From Paludibacteraceae bacterium (lineage in GTDB: Bacteria > Bacteroidota > Bacteroidia > Bacteroidales > Paludibacteraceae), in assembly GCA_017457295.1 (NCBI GenBank), contig JAFTHS010000004.1:1-64000 (forward strand): DNA of 64,000 nucleotides, given 5' to 3'. Positions 7,046 through 16,134 of the stretch are shown in pieces. The notes beneath the pieces are model-generated. The model saw nothing but the letters and a program-made list of their open reading frames with translations. It was not told the origin of the DNA and made no database searches. Within the stretch, counting starts at the first letter, position 1, and every line of letters starts with the position of its first letter. A program made the translations under genes and the position numbers.

Positions 7046-9502
7046 TTATTTAATCACTTGACCAAGAGCATTGAACTTCACGCCGTCCTTTACGATAATC
7101 AATTGACCGTTGATGATAGCCTTCTTAGCTGCTACAGTAGCTTCTACGTTGTCAACACCTGTAGTAGGGCCAGCTACTTTGAAATTTGCAACGAGGTTGC
7201 GATCTGCAGTAACTATAAAGGTGTATTCTGCAGTTTCAGCAACAATTTCTTCGCCCTCAGTCCAGTTTACGAACTTATAACCACTTGCAGCTGTAGCAGT
7301 GAGAGTTGCAGTAGCACCGTGCTCGTATTTGCCAGCTCCTTCTACTGTACCATTTTCAGCGGTAACAGTAACAGTGTATGAAGGCAAGGTCAATGATACG
7401 ATGTAGTTGTTGTAGTCGAATTCGTATGTAGAGTTATGTTTCTTCAAAGTACCATAAACTACAACTTGAGAGCCGACAACAAGATCTTCAACTGATGTAA
7501 ATGGCTCGTTGTTCAAACCTTTTCCGCTATAGCATTGGAATTTATTTTCAACTTCATCAACAATCCAATAAGTGATGCTACCATAGTAATCATTGAAACT
7601 CTCTACCTCAGAGATTTCACCTTTTACATACACTTGTTTGGTCAAGTCGCTTGTAATATTGTCAATCAAAGCCATCGCTTCAGCCACGGTGTATGCTGTT
7701 TCTGGGGTGTTGGAAATATCTACTTTAGGTGCTGAGTATGGTTTGCGCTCAACCAAATAGCAGCCTGCTGCTAATTGATATGTACCTTTATAGTTATCCA
7801 ATTTACCACAAGCAACCAATGTGTCACCTGCAACGATGTAGTTTTCTGTAAATGTAACCTCACCTGCTGCCTCATAGAATTTATAGAATTGGAATCCTCC
7901 CTCTAATGTGATAGTATATGTATTACTACTATAGAATTGTGCATTTGCTACAACACCTTTTACATATACATCTTGGTTATCATAGCATCCACCGTCATAA
8001 ACTTCAATTGCATCTGCTTCGGTGTAAGGATTAGCTTGGCTATTATTCAAAGGAAGTTTAATAGTATATGTAGCAGAAGCGACAGAGCTTGTAATCTCAC
8101 CACTAATTGCAATGGCTTTGATGGTTATTTCACCACATTCATCAAGAACGATAGGGGCTGTATATTCAATAGATTCAGCATCTGGAGTTGTGCCATCCAA
8201 TGTATAGTAGATTGTTCCTTCTTCAGCAGAAAGAGTAACCTCCTGAGCTTCGGTATATGTATCTTCTGCAAGCGAGAATGTAGGAGCTGCTATAGTTGGA
8301 ACTTCTGGAGTTTCACCAACTTCTGCGTAAGTAACAGTGATTTTTGTAATACGGCATGTTCCTCCAAAGGTAATTGTAACAGCATTTGCAGAACCTGTCC
8401 AATTCTTCGCGGTCATTGTACCAACATCTGCAGTATGGGTACCTTCCCAGTTATTGCCATCCGCAGTGAATGCAATTGCAGTAATCACATAACCAGCTGG
8501 AACAGAGATCTGCATATAATGATTAACGTAAACACGAGTTTGAGAATCATTTACATATAAATTGCTACCGCTTCTCGTGTGAAGAATACTTATATCATCT
8601 TGCTTTCCATATAAAGTTTCTGTTGTATTTGCGTTGGTACCTGTGAAACTTGTACCCCAAAAAGCATTATTTGGGACAATATCGTATGTTCCTGCTGTAA
8701 TTACATTTTCAGTCACATTAATGGTATAAGTAGCTGTTACAGTAACCTCATCCTCAGTATATGTAACAGTAACTTCTTTTTCTCCAGCCGTTGTCATGTC
8801 TGGAGTAGAGACTGAAGTAGGAGTAACTTCTTTAGTTTCATCTTCTTGAGGCACATCATTCTTGGTTACGCCATAGGTAGCAGTACATGTTCCATCAAAT
8901 TTGAAAATATCGCCTGTTTCATAGTCAGTAGTCATACCTTCAACAGCAATAGACTTGAGGGTCTTAACGATGACATCTGCAGGTTCATCTGAAATTACTT
9001 TTTTGTAAAGTTGAACAGCTTTTTGAGAAGCACTACTATAGCAAGCGAATATACTACTGGATGAGTTATATTGCATTACATTGCGGGTCATATCGCCTTG
9101 AGCAACAACAGAAGCAATACCGTCAGTGATAGTGATTTTCCAAGAAGAGTTGGCCGATAAAACTGTTTCAGTTCTTAAATAGTTTTTAGAGGTACTCGCA
9201 GCACAAAGATAGCCCCCCCCAACATTAAATGCCAAAGTACCTGCTATTGTACCTGCTTCAAGAGTCATCACTTGTACATCTGCATTAATGGTAACTGTGT
9301 TCTCAGACTTTGTGATTGTCGCTTGTCCGCGATTGTTGGAGTTCTGCGTTGTACTCAATGCAACGTTACTTTCTGCGGCTACAATAACCACTTGATCGCC
9401 AGCTGCTAATGTAGAAGCATCCGTCACAATCGACCAACTCTCGGCAGCAAAGCTCATCACGCTAATAAGCAATGCGCTCAAGAAAAATGTAATTTTTTTC
9501 AT
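7046..9502 (-). CDS. Large secreted multidomain protein (Ig-like, CHB_HEX-like, two OB-folds, InlB-like repeat)
   Basis: Exported 818-aa protein of unknown function, probably cell-surface or released. Order of parts: signal peptide (ends SFAA); a beta-rich N-terminal domain to about 165; a bacterial Ig-like domain (~175-265); a beta-sandwich (~270-395); a chitobiase C-terminal-like domain with YYTLDGTTPD (~400-475); two OB-fold-like domains (~485-585 and 595-700); an InlB B-repeat/Bacterial_repeat-2 domain with GYKFVNWTEGEE (~705-770); and a tail ending INGQLIIVKDGVKFNALGQ. It shares the signal peptide, OB-fold and tail style of the 3439-5052 product, so the two are likely paralogous family members. 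No catalytic domain is recognised. Confidence 0.75.
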   Translation of the reverse strand: MKKITFFLSALLISVMSFAAESWSIVTDASTLAAGDQVVIVAAESNVALSTTQNSNNRGQATITKSENTVTINADVQVMTLEAGTIAGTLAFNVGGGYLCAASTSKNYLRTETVLSANSSWKITITDGIASVVAQGDMTRNVMQYNSSSSIFACYSSASQKAVQLYKKVISDEPADVIVKTLKSIAVEGMTTDYETGDIFKFDGTCTATYGVTKNDVPQEDETKEVTPTSVSTPDMTTAGEKEVTVTYTEDEVTVTATYTINVTENVITAGTYDIVPNNAFWGTSFTGTNANTTETLYGKQDDISILHTRSGSNLYVNDSQTRVYVNHYMQISVPAGYVITAIAFTADGNNWEGTHTADVGTMTAKNWTGSANAVTITFGGTCRITKITVTYAEVGETPEVPTIAAPTFSLAEDTYTEAQEVTLSAEEGTIYYTLDGTTPDAESIEYTAPIVLDECGEITIKAIAISGEITSSVASATYTIKLPLNNSQANPYTEADAIEVYDGGCYDNQDVYVKGVVANAQFYSSNTYTITLEGGFQFYKFYEAAGEVTFTENYIVAGDTLVACGKLDNYKGTYQLAAGCYLVERKPYSAPKVDISNTPETAYTVAEAMALIDNITSDLTKQVYVKGEISEVESFNDYYGSITYWIVDEVENKFQCYSGKGLNNEPFTSVEDLVVGSQVVVYGTLKKHNSTYEFDYNNYIVSLTLPSYTVTVTAENGTVEGAGKYEHGATATLTATAASGYKFVNWTEGEEIVAETAEYTFIVTADRNLVANFKVAGPTTGVDNVEATVAAKKAIINGQLIIVKDGVKFNALGQVIK

Positions 9503-9570
9503 GTTTGTTGTTTTTAATTAAGTTAATAAATATTGTTAATTATAAATTGTTGTTAATTTGTTTTTTGTTC

Positions 9571-10704
9571 TTATATTTGAGTTTGCGCTTCAATTTCTCT
9601 CACCGTACGCTCTACCACCTCTTCTAATTGATAGGTGGCAACCCCAAGGGGTTTGCAAATATCCTTTAGCGACCATTCTACTACAGTTTTATCTGTGGAC
9701 TTGCAAATCACGAGTCCCACTGTTGGATTATCTCCCTCTCCTTTCATCAATTGATCTACAGCAGTCACATAAAAATTAAGTTTGCCAGCAAACTCTGGAA
9801 TATATTTCACTGCTTTTAGTTCGACCACCACATATCTATGCTGTGGAATATGATAGAAAATCAAATCGGGATAGAAGGTTTGTCCGCCTGGCATTTGCAA
9901 TTCCATTTGACGCCCTACAAAAGAGAATCCCTGTCCTAATTCCAGCAAGAAACGAGTTATATTGCTTATCAATGCTTCTTCTAACTGTTTCTCATCGTGT
10001 TCTTTTTGAATCTCTAAGAATGCAAAATTATACGGACTTTTCAGTATCTCTTGTGCTAGCGTCTGCTGTTGAGCGGGGAGTGTGTTGTCAAAATTGGTAA
10101 TCGCACCACCTTGTCGAGCAAAAAGGTCGCCCTTGATTTCATCCTCCAATCGTCCTCTACTCCAATTGCCATTGATAACTTGGTTAATATAGAAGAATGC
10201 CTCTTGAAGCGAGTGGCATTTGGATATGAGTTCTATATGATGTCCCCAAGGTACAAAAGCAAATTTATCAGGCATCACCATTTCGTCAGCAAGCTGCTGA
10301 CGATTTTGGTTTTCCATTTCGCCAACAGGTTGTTGGCGATTTGTACTTTCTATTTCGCCAACAGGTTGTTGGCGATTTGTAATCTGCTCATAATAAAAGG
10401 AATACCATTGTCTCATATACTTGATGTTTGTATATGAAAAACCTGTCTGCTTTGGAAAAGCCTCCTTTAAATCAGCACTGAGTTGTTGCAAAATATTACT
10501 TCCCCACTTGCTCTCTGCTTTGAGCGCAACAATATCTCTACCCAATGACCAATAGAACTCTAACATGCCATGATTGACATGCACGGCAGCTTTCGCTTGG
10601 CTCTGGCGATAGCGTTGCTTGAGTTCTGACAACCATTGGACATAGTCAGAATCAGCCAGCATGCTTGTTCTATTTATAAACTGGGGTGTGGGCATTTTCT
10701 GCAT
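9571..10704 (-). CDS. DUF1016/YhcG-family PDDEXK nuclease
   Basis: Protein of 377 aa with the DUF1016 N-terminal domain (about 15-120) and a C-terminal PD-(D/E)XK nuclease-like domain (about 225-360), where FYPDLIFYH and VVVELKAVKY supply the D and ExK catalytic pattern. The family (YhcG/RmuC-like) is implicated in DNA processing and often found in defence or mobile contexts. Between the two domains are three 12-residue repeats beginning NRQQ (about 105-140), encoded by 36-bp palindromic DNA repeats. It has its own promoter. It is surrounded by core genes and not linked to restriction subunits. Confidence 0.85.
   Translation of the reverse strand: MQKMPTPQFINRTSMLADSDYVQWLSELKQRYRQSQAKAAVHVNHGMLEFYWSLGRDIVALKAESKWGSNILQQLSADLKEAFPKQTGFSYTNIKYMRQWYSFYYEQITNRQQPVGEIESTNRQQPVGEMENQNRQQLADEMVMPDKFAFVPWGHHIELISKCHSLQEAFFYINQVINGNWSRGRLEDEIKGDLFARQGGAITNFDNTLPAQQQTLAQEILKSPYNFAFLEIQKEHDEKQLEEALISNITRFLLELGQGFSFVGRQMELQMPGGQTFYPDLIFYHIPQHRYVVVELKAVKYIPEFAGKLNFYVTAVDQLMKGEGDNPTVGLVICKSTDKTVVEWSLKDICKPLGVATYQLEEVVERTVREIEAQTQI
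10284..10391. repeat. Three 36-bp in-frame repeats, each with a 19-nt palindrome
   Basis: Units start at 10284, 10320 and 10356. Each opens with a hairpin of 8 bp and a 3-nt loop: CGTCAGCAAGCTGCTGACG in the first, CGCCAACAGGTTGTTGGCG in the other two. The two versions differ at stem positions 3/17 and 6/14 by paired, compensatory substitutions. The unit encodes 12 residues on the minus strand. Confidence 0.9.
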
Positions 10705-10720
10705 ACTCGTAATTTGGCGA

Positions 10721-10751
10721 CAAAGTTACTGCTTTTTTTTTATATGAGCAA
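10721..10751 (-). promoter_or_regulatory. Promoter of the DUF1016 gene
   Basis: Minus strand: TTG (10751-10749), 20-nt spacer, TAACTTTG (10728-10721), just upstream of the start codon at 10704. Confidence 0.75.
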
Positions 10752-10848
10752 ATAAAAAAGCTTTTTTTGTAAAAAAAAGAAATTACACGATAAATATATT
10801 CTTTTCGCATCAAAAATTCTATGCACAAACTAGCCGGAACATCGCGGT

Positions 10849-10881
10849 GGTAACCGAATGGTAACCGAATGATAACCGAAC
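10849..10881. repeat. 11-bp-period tandem array (GGTAACCGAAT)
   Basis: Two perfect copies of GGTAACCGAAT (10849, 10860) and one diverged copy (10871). It sits between a terminator (10919-10937) and a promoter (10721-10751), the same arrangement as the array at 3314-3363. Confidence 0.85.
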
Positions 10882-10918
10882 CGACGGGAAAAAGACAGAA
10901 AAATGGCAGAAAAATACG

Positions 10919-10937
10919 GTAGAGTTCCCTACTCTAC
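10919..10937 (-). terminator. Intrinsic terminator overlapping the stop of the YidE-like gene
   Basis: GTAGAG (10919-10924) pairs with CTCTAC (10932-10937), loop of 7 nt; on the minus strand GTATTTTTC follows. The stem includes the stop codon. Confidence 0.65.
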
Positions 10938-12595
10938 GAGCAGAAGAAGACCACCAGCATCTGACCTGCCATGACACGCAAGAACATAGTGAGCGGATAG
11001 ACCGTAGCATAAGTGACAGAAGCTTGGTCGTTATGGCTCGATAGACTCTCTGCATACCCCAAAGCAGGAGCACCAGTCATAGCACCAATCAACAGTCCAG
11101 CTACCTTGAAGAAATTGATTTTCATGCCCTTATAAGCAATAAAGCCAACGATAAGCAGCGGAATCATAGTAATGGCAAAGCCATATACAATCCACATATA
11201 TCCTCCATTGATAATCATAGGCACAAAACCATCACCTACACTCAATCCTACAGCAGCCAAGAACATCGTAAGACCCACCTGACGCAACATCATATTGGCA
11301 GACGTGGTAGCGAAAGTGACCATATTATAATAAGGACCAAAACGACCAATAAGCAATGCAACAATCAATGAGCCACCAGCCAAACCCAACTTGAAGGGTT
11401 GGTTGAGCCCAGGAAGAACAATAGGCAAAGACCCCAACAACACACCCATGAAAATACCAAAGAAAATAGGCATCAGGTTGGGCAAATCAAGGCGTTTGAG
11501 CTCGTTGCCAAAAATATCTGCCACATGGCGGACATCATCGCGATCGCCCACCACCATAATACGGTCGCCCAACTGCAATACAAAATCGGGAGTAGCCAAC
11601 AATTCAACACCCGCACGATTGATACGCGTGATAGTAGCATGATAGCGATGGCGGACATCGAAAGTACTCAATCGCTTGCCATTGCACTCGGTACGAGTAA
11701 CCACTACACGGCGAGAGATGAGATGGTCGGAACGCTCACGCCCACGGAAACCATAGTGAGTAACCTTGCCCAAGGCATTCAAAGCCGACTCGTGGCGTTT
11801 GTCGCTGACAATACGAATAATATCCCCTGGGAAAAAGACGGTGGCAGAATTGACCAGTTCGTCAGCTCCATCGGTGCGAGTGACACGGCTGACCAACATA
11901 TGGTCGATAGGACAAAGGTCGTACAACTGCTTCAACGAGATGGCCTCGGTGATAGACAAGCGGATATCTACACAAATAGGTTCTGCTTCCGACACATGCT
12001 CAAGACGAAGCTTTTCATCCTCGCGACGAAGGTCCACACGGCAGCAAAAACGAATAAGTTCGAAAGACAATATAAGTCCCACTATACTAAGCGGATAAGC
12101 CAGTGCATATCCCATAGCTATATCGGGCGATACCGAGCCAAAGATATCAGATGCCGCTTGCTGAACCGCACCCAAAGAAGGAGTATTCATCACCGCACCC
12201 GACATGATTCCTGCCATAGTAGCCATATCAATACCCGTAAGATAGTGCAAACCAACAGTACATGCACAACCCAATACCACAATAGCTATCGCCAAGAGAT
12301 TGAGTTTCAGTCCACTCTTGCCAAAAGGCGAAAAAGAAGGACCTACCTGCAAACCAATACTATAAACAAAAAGAATAAGACCAAAATTCTTGGCAAAATG
12401 ATTGACCTGTGGGTCAATAGAAATACCCAACGAGGAGAAGATTATGCCTACAAACAAAATCCATGTGATACCCAACGAGAATTTCTTGATACGTAGGTGC
12501 TCGCCACACCACAATCCAAGACAGACAACCAAAGTGAGCAGTACAATAGACTGCGTGACTGAAGGAGTAGTGAATAGATCTTGAAAGAAGGACAT
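10934..12595 (-). CDS. YidE/YbjL-type (AspT/AAE family) putative transporter
   Basis: Integral membrane protein of 553 aa of the duplicated-domain aspartate:alanine exchanger family. Two hydrophobic blocks (about 10-180 and 375-553) flank two RCK_C/TrkA-C-like regulatory domains (about 200-370, for example DHMLVSRVTR and LQLGDRIMVVGDRDDV). Family members transport small anions or amino acids; the substrate here is unknown. It is last in the same-strand housekeeping run and its stop codon is within a terminator. A gap of 39 nt separates it from cinA. Confidence 0.85.
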   Translation of the reverse strand: MSFFQDLFTTPSVTQSIVLLTLVVCLGLWCGEHLRIKKFSLGITWILFVGIIFSSLGISIDPQVNHFAKNFGLILFVYSIGLQVGPSFSPFGKSGLKLNLLAIAIVVLGCACTVGLHYLTGIDMATMAGIMSGAVMNTPSLGAVQQAASDIFGSVSPDIAMGYALAYPLSIVGLILSFELIRFCCRVDLRREDEKLRLEHVSEAEPICVDIRLSITEAISLKQLYDLCPIDHMLVSRVTRTDGADELVNSATVFFPGDIIRIVSDKRHESALNALGKVTHYGFRGRERSDHLISRRVVVTRTECNGKRLSTFDVRHRYHATITRINRAGVELLATPDFVLQLGDRIMVVGDRDDVRHVADIFGNELKRLDLPNLMPIFFGIFMGVLLGSLPIVLPGLNQPFKLGLAGGSLIVALLIGRFGPYYNMVTFATTSANMMLRQVGLTMFLAAVGLSVGDGFVPMIINGGYMWIVYGFAITMIPLLIVGFIAYKGMKINFFKVAGLLIGAMTGAPALGYAESLSSHNDQASVTYATVYPLTMFLRVMAGQMLVVFFCS

Positions 12596-12634
12596 ATGCT
12601 ATGTGAACGGCGCGATGCGCCTACTATTTAGTGT

Positions 12635-13918
12635 TTATAGATTGGAATTTAATGATTTGATTAGTTCTACGATGGCAGCAGTAACAGCCCGCTGAGTGAT
12701 CTGCTCACGTTCGCGTGCTGTGCCGAAATGATAGCACTTAGCTGTAGTAGCTTCGGGAGTAGCCCAAGCTATCCACACAGTGCCTACTGGTTTGTCGGGT
12801 GTCCCCCCATCGGGACCAGCAATACCCGAAGTGGCAATAGCATAATCTGCGTGCATATGATGGCGAACACCATTTGCCATCTCAAGAACAGTCTGTTCGC
12901 TCACTGCACCATACTGCAAAAGCGTATCATGCTTTACACCAAGCACTTGCTCTTTTACCTCGTTAGCATAAGCAACCACCGAACCCAAATAGAAAGCAGA
13001 AGACCCCGGTTGAGCATTTAGGGCAGCTGCTAATCGTCCACCGGTACAACTCTCAGCAGTAGCAATAGTCTGGCCACGCTGCTTCAGCAAATGACCAAGA
13101 ATGGCCTCTAGGGGCAAATCTTCAGTAGCAATAAGATAATCAGCAATAAGCGGCTTGAGTGCATCGATTTGCATGTTCATCTCTTCAGCAGAAGCCTCGC
13201 CATAGCTGCTCAGTCGAAGGCGAATCGTACCATCCTTGGGCAAATATGCCAAATGCATAGTGGCAGGCAGAGCATTTTCCCACTCCTCAATACGCAATGC
13301 CAATGTGGATTCGGGTATGCCATACAGCAGCAACGTGCGATGAATAATGGGAAATTTTGAATTGTGAATTGTGAATTTTGATAGATACGGAAGCACTTGC
13401 TCGGTCATGGCAATCTTCATCTCATGTGGCACGCCAGGCATAGCGATGAGAAACATAGATCGCCCTTCGGGTTGTAGATTGGCTATGCCTGTAGTTTTGT
13501 GAAACAGCATAATGGGTGCACTACCTACTCGATTGGGAAGAATGGTGGCAGAGTTGGGTACGAGCCACTGGGTGGCCGTAAGGCGATTGAGCACGTCTGG
13601 ACGCTCCTTATATAATTCGCACACGTGCGCGCGCACTCGCGCGTCTTCCACCAAGGTAGTGCCAAAATACTCACACAAGACATGCTTGGTAATATCATCT
13701 TTTGTAGGACCTAAGCCACCCGTCGTGAGCACAATATCCACACGAGAAAAGGCCTCATCCAAAGCGGAGAGGATATGCTCAGGGTTGTCGTGCACAGAAG
13801 TGATTTGGTGGAGTTCGATCCCCACCTCATTGAGTAGCTGCGCCATCCAAGCAGAATTGGTATCTACCACCTGACCAATGAGCAATTCATCACCTATAGT
13901 AATTATTTCTGCTCGCAT
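12635..13918 (-). CDS. cinA: CinA, competence/damage-inducible protein with NMN amidase domain
   Basis: Protein of about 427 aa with an N-terminal MoCF_biosynth-like domain (AEIITIGDELLIGQ; TTGGLGPTKDD) and a C-terminal nicotinamide-mononucleotide deamidase domain (TAESCTGGRLA, then TSGIAGPDGGTPDKP). By family knowledge it recycles NMN, with a pyrophosphatase activity in the N-terminal half. I use the ATG at 13918 rather than 13930 because it begins directly at the MRAEIITIGDE motif; either overlaps the DUF3109 gene. A 7-bp tandem repeat (13359-13379) lies in the coding sequence and encodes a Lys/Asn/Ser-rich insertion in the linker between domains. Confidence 0.92.
   Translation of the reverse strand: MRAEIITIGDELLIGQVVDTNSAWMAQLLNEVGIELHQITSVHDNPEHILSALDEAFSRVDIVLTTGGLGPTKDDITKHVLCEYFGTTLVEDARVRAHVCELYKERPDVLNRLTATQWLVPNSATILPNRVGSAPIMLFHKTTGIANLQPEGRSMFLIAMPGVPHEMKIAMTEQVLPYLSKFTIHNSKFPIIHRTLLLYGIPESTLALRIEEWENALPATMHLAYLPKDGTIRLRLSSYGEASAEEMNMQIDALKPLIADYLIATEDLPLEAILGHLLKQRGQTIATAESCTGGRLAAALNAQPGSSAFYLGSVVAYANEVKEQVLGVKHDTLLQYGAVSEQTVLEMANGVRHHMHADYAIATSGIAGPDGGTPDKPVGTVWIAWATPEATTAKCYHFGTAREREQITQRAVTAAIVELIKSLNSNL
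13359..13379. repeat. 7-bp tandem repeat inside cinA
   Basis: GAATTGT, GAATTGT, GAATTTT at 13359, 13366 and 13373, preceded by a related GAAATTT at 13351. Three units keep the frame. The unit resembles the AATTCAT array at 62145-62172 read on the other strand. Confidence 0.7.
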
Positions 13919-14487
13919 TGTTTTTTCCATTCTTCAGCGGTTAGACACAACTCGTCATACCACTCTTGACCAAAGCGGCGAATAAGTGGCTCTTTAAGGA
14001 ATTGATAAATAGGCAGATGGAGTTTTTTGCCTAATTGGCGAGCGCAATGACAGATGTCCCAACGATGGTACTCTACCCCAATCAAATCGCCCACCTGATT
14101 CAAGCGAATAGGATATAAGTGGCAAGAAATAGGTTTCTTGAAATCAATCTTGCCTGCATTATACGCCTTCTCTATCAAGCAATAGCACCAGCCATTGTGA
14201 TCCGTGCGAGCAAAGACACAGTCTTTGTCGTTGACAATAGAAGTGACTTTTTCGCCCGAAGGATCGAGATACGACAACCCTTGTTCCTCCACTACGGTAC
14301 GCGCCTCTTTGGTCATATCGGGCAAAAGAATGGGCAAGATCTCACGAATCTTTTGTTCTTCTTCATCCGTGAGCGGAGCACCCGCATCGCCTTCGATACA
14401 GCAACAACCACGGCATCTATCCAAATCGCAACAGAAGTCTTTTTCTAAGACATCAAGACTGACTAAGGTATTCTGAATCAAGAACAT
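13903..14487 (-). CDS. DUF3109 family cysteine-rich protein
   Basis: Conserved Bacteroidota protein of 194 aa and unknown function. The N-terminus has a dense Cys cluster (CCDLDRCRGCCCIEGDAGAP), and further Cys residues follow (KDCVFA, WCYCLIEKA, CHLYPIRL, DICHCARQ). This resembles YkgJ-like/DUF3109 proteins thought to bind metal or an iron-sulfur cluster. It overlaps the start of cinA by 16 nt and lies 12 nt after mntP, so it is co-transcribed with both. Confidence 0.88.
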   Translation of the reverse strand: MFLIQNTLVSLDVLEKDFCCDLDRCRGCCCIEGDAGAPLTDEEEQKIREILPILLPDMTKEARTVVEEQGLSYLDPSGEKVTSIVNDKDCVFARTDHNGWCYCLIEKAYNAGKIDFKKPISCHLYPIRLNQVGDLIGVEYHRWDICHCARQLGKKLHLPIYQFLKEPLIRRFGQEWYDELCLTAEEWKKQCEQK

Positions 14488-14499
14488 GTTGTTTGGTGT

Positions 14500-15066
14500 T
14501 TAGAGGATTCCTTCGAGGAAGATTTTTAAGCCAATCAGAATAAGGATAATACCACCAAGGATTGTAACATTAACACGTAGGCGTGCACCCACCAAATGCC
14601 CGAGAATAAACCCGATCATAGAAAACAAAAAGCAGGTTGCAGCAATCACTCCCACAGCTAACCACAACACTTCAGGATGTGGAATAAAAATAACACCCGT
14701 AGCCAATGTATCCATAGATGTAGCAAATGCTAACGACAACAAACCGAAGAACGAAAAATCGGCTAAATGTGCCTCATTATCATCGCCCTTGAGCGAGTCA
14801 TATATCATCTTACCACCAATGAAACCAAGTAAAAGAAGGGCTATCCATGGAGCAAAGCGTTCGAAGAACGAAGCAAAGAAACTACCTGCGAAATAACCAA
14901 TCAAAGGCATTCCCGCATGAAAAACGCCAAAAAGCAACGCCATGAGCATCGGTTTGACATAACGAGGCACATAGCCATGCGGCGAAGTAAGTCCCTTGCA
15001 CACAGAAACAGCAAAGCAGTCCATGGCAAGACCTATTGCTAGCAGTATTATTGTAAGAATGCTCAT
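14500..15066 (-). CDS. mntP: MntP-like manganese efflux pump
   Basis: Membrane protein of 188 aa of the MntP/DUF204 family with six predicted transmembrane segments in two repeats. Conserved acidic residues in hydrophobic segments (LAIGLAMDCFAVSV and FATSMDTLATG) match the family's ion-binding positions. Predicted to export Mn2+ across the inner membrane. The start overlaps the def stop by 4 nt. In many bacteria mntP is under an Mn riboswitch or MntR; no such element is visible here because the gene is internal to an operon. Confidence 0.9.
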   Translation of the reverse strand: MSILTIILLAIGLAMDCFAVSVCKGLTSPHGYVPRYVKPMLMALLFGVFHAGMPLIGYFAGSFFASFFERFAPWIALLLLGFIGGKMIYDSLKGDDNEAHLADFSFFGLLSLAFATSMDTLATGVIFIPHPEVLWLAVGVIAATCFLFSMIGFILGHLVGARLRVNVTILGGIILILIGLKIFLEGIL

Positions 15067-15611
15067 CGTTTGGTGCGATAGCGAGCGGCTACCTTGCCCT
15101 TGGCGATATTAGTGAGTTTGGTTTTTACAAACTGACGGCGGATAGGCGAGATACGGTCGGTGAAGACATGCGCCTCAAGGTGGTCGTACTCGTGCTGAAT
15201 AATACGAGCAGCAAAACCATCGTAGGTCTCGGTATGCTCGGTGAAGTTCTCGTCCATATAGCGAATCGTGATAGATGCAGGACGGATGACATTCTCCGAA
15301 ATACCTGGCAAAGAAAGACAGCCCTCAGAGAAAGTAGTAGTATCCTCGCTCTCCTCTACGATTTCGGGATTGATAAACACCTTCTTAAAATCTTGACACT
15401 CAGGGTAATCCTCTGCTAACTCAGTACCATCTACAATGAAAAGACGGATGGATTTGCCAATCTGAGGCGCAGCCAAACCACAGCCCTCTGCCACAGCAAG
15501 CGTCTCCCACATATCTGCGAGGAGTTGCTTGAGGTCGAGCGATTCGGGAGTAATATCTTCTGTGGGCTTGCGCAACACAGGTTGACCATATAAATATATT
15601 GGTAAAATCAT
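15063..15611 (-). CDS. def: Peptide deformylase
   Basis: Removes the N-formyl group from nascent proteins. All three family motifs are present: GCGLAAPQIG (motif 1), EGCLSLPG (motif 2, metal-ligand Cys) and QHEYDHLEA (motif 3, two His ligands and catalytic Glu). Length 182 aa is normal. It is followed by mntP with a 4-nt overlap and preceded by a 106-nt spacer holding an 11-bp tandem array. Confidence 0.97.
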   Translation of the reverse strand: MILPIYLYGQPVLRKPTEDITPESLDLKQLLADMWETLAVAEGCGLAAPQIGKSIRLFIVDGTELAEDYPECQDFKKVFINPEIVEESEDTTTFSEGCLSLPGISENVIRPASITIRYMDENFTEHTETYDGFAARIIQHEYDHLEAHVFTDRISPIRRQFVKTKLTNIAKGKVAARYRTKR

Positions 15612-15669
15612 TTTAATTTACAATTTGACAACTTACAGTTTAGTATTTCCCACACAAAGGCAATGAATT

Positions 15670-15710
15670 GTGCGGTTATTGTCCGGTTATTGTGCGGTTA
15701 TTGTGCGGTG
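15670..15710. repeat. 11-bp-period tandem array (GTGCGGTTATT)
   Basis: Copies of GTGCGGTTATT start at 15670, 15681 (one change, GTCCGG), 15692 and 15703 (partial). It fills much of the spacer between ruvX and def. No promoter of the local consensus is visible in that spacer. Confidence 0.9.
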
Positions 15711-15717
15711 CGTATTG

Positions 15718-16131
15718 CTAACGAATACTATCCAAATAGCCTTCAAGGATAATGCAAGCAGCCAGTTTATCCACCACCGATTTGTCTTGACGTTGGCTCT
15801 TCTTCATCCCCCCCGCAATCATGGCCTGATGAGCAATCACAGAAGTAAAACGTTCGTCATACTCCTTCAGGGGCACATCGGGAAAAACCTTGCGGAAGCG
15901 ATTGATAAAGGGCTGGATATACTGCATAGACTCGGAGTCTTGACCATTCATCTGATAAGGATGACCTATCACCACTTCATCCACTTGCTCTTTGGAAAAA
16001 TAGTCAGTCAGCCAAGCTTCAAGGGTGTGCGTTGGAATAGTAATAAGCGGATTAGCCGTTATACGGAGTGAATCCGTAACGGCTAATCCAGTGCGTTTGC
16101 GTCCGTAGTCAATAGCTAGGATGCGACCCAT
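15718..16131 (-). CDS. ruvX: RuvX/YqgF-family Holliday junction resolvase-like protein
   Basis: RNase H-fold nuclease of 137 aa. The N-terminal ILAIDYGRKRTGLAVTD motif carries the catalytic Asp, VIGHPYQMNG the second acidic/Gly strand, and YDERFTS plus DKLAA the C-terminal motifs. By family knowledge it acts on Holliday junctions and/or in 16S rRNA 5'-end processing. It begins 3 nt after the TPR gene, within the gyrA run. Confidence 0.93.
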   Translation of the reverse strand: MGRILAIDYGRKRTGLAVTDSLRITANPLITIPTHTLEAWLTDYFSKEQVDEVVIGHPYQMNGQDSESMQYIQPFINRFRKVFPDVPLKEYDERFTSVIAHQAMIAGGMKKSQRQDKSVVDKLAACIILEGYLDSIR

Positions 16132-16134
16132 AGC

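Noticed and set aside
10934..12595. TrkA-C domains as evidence of a potassium channel
   Set aside because: The arrangement of two membrane blocks around paired RCK_C domains is that of the AspT/YidE exchanger family, not Trk.
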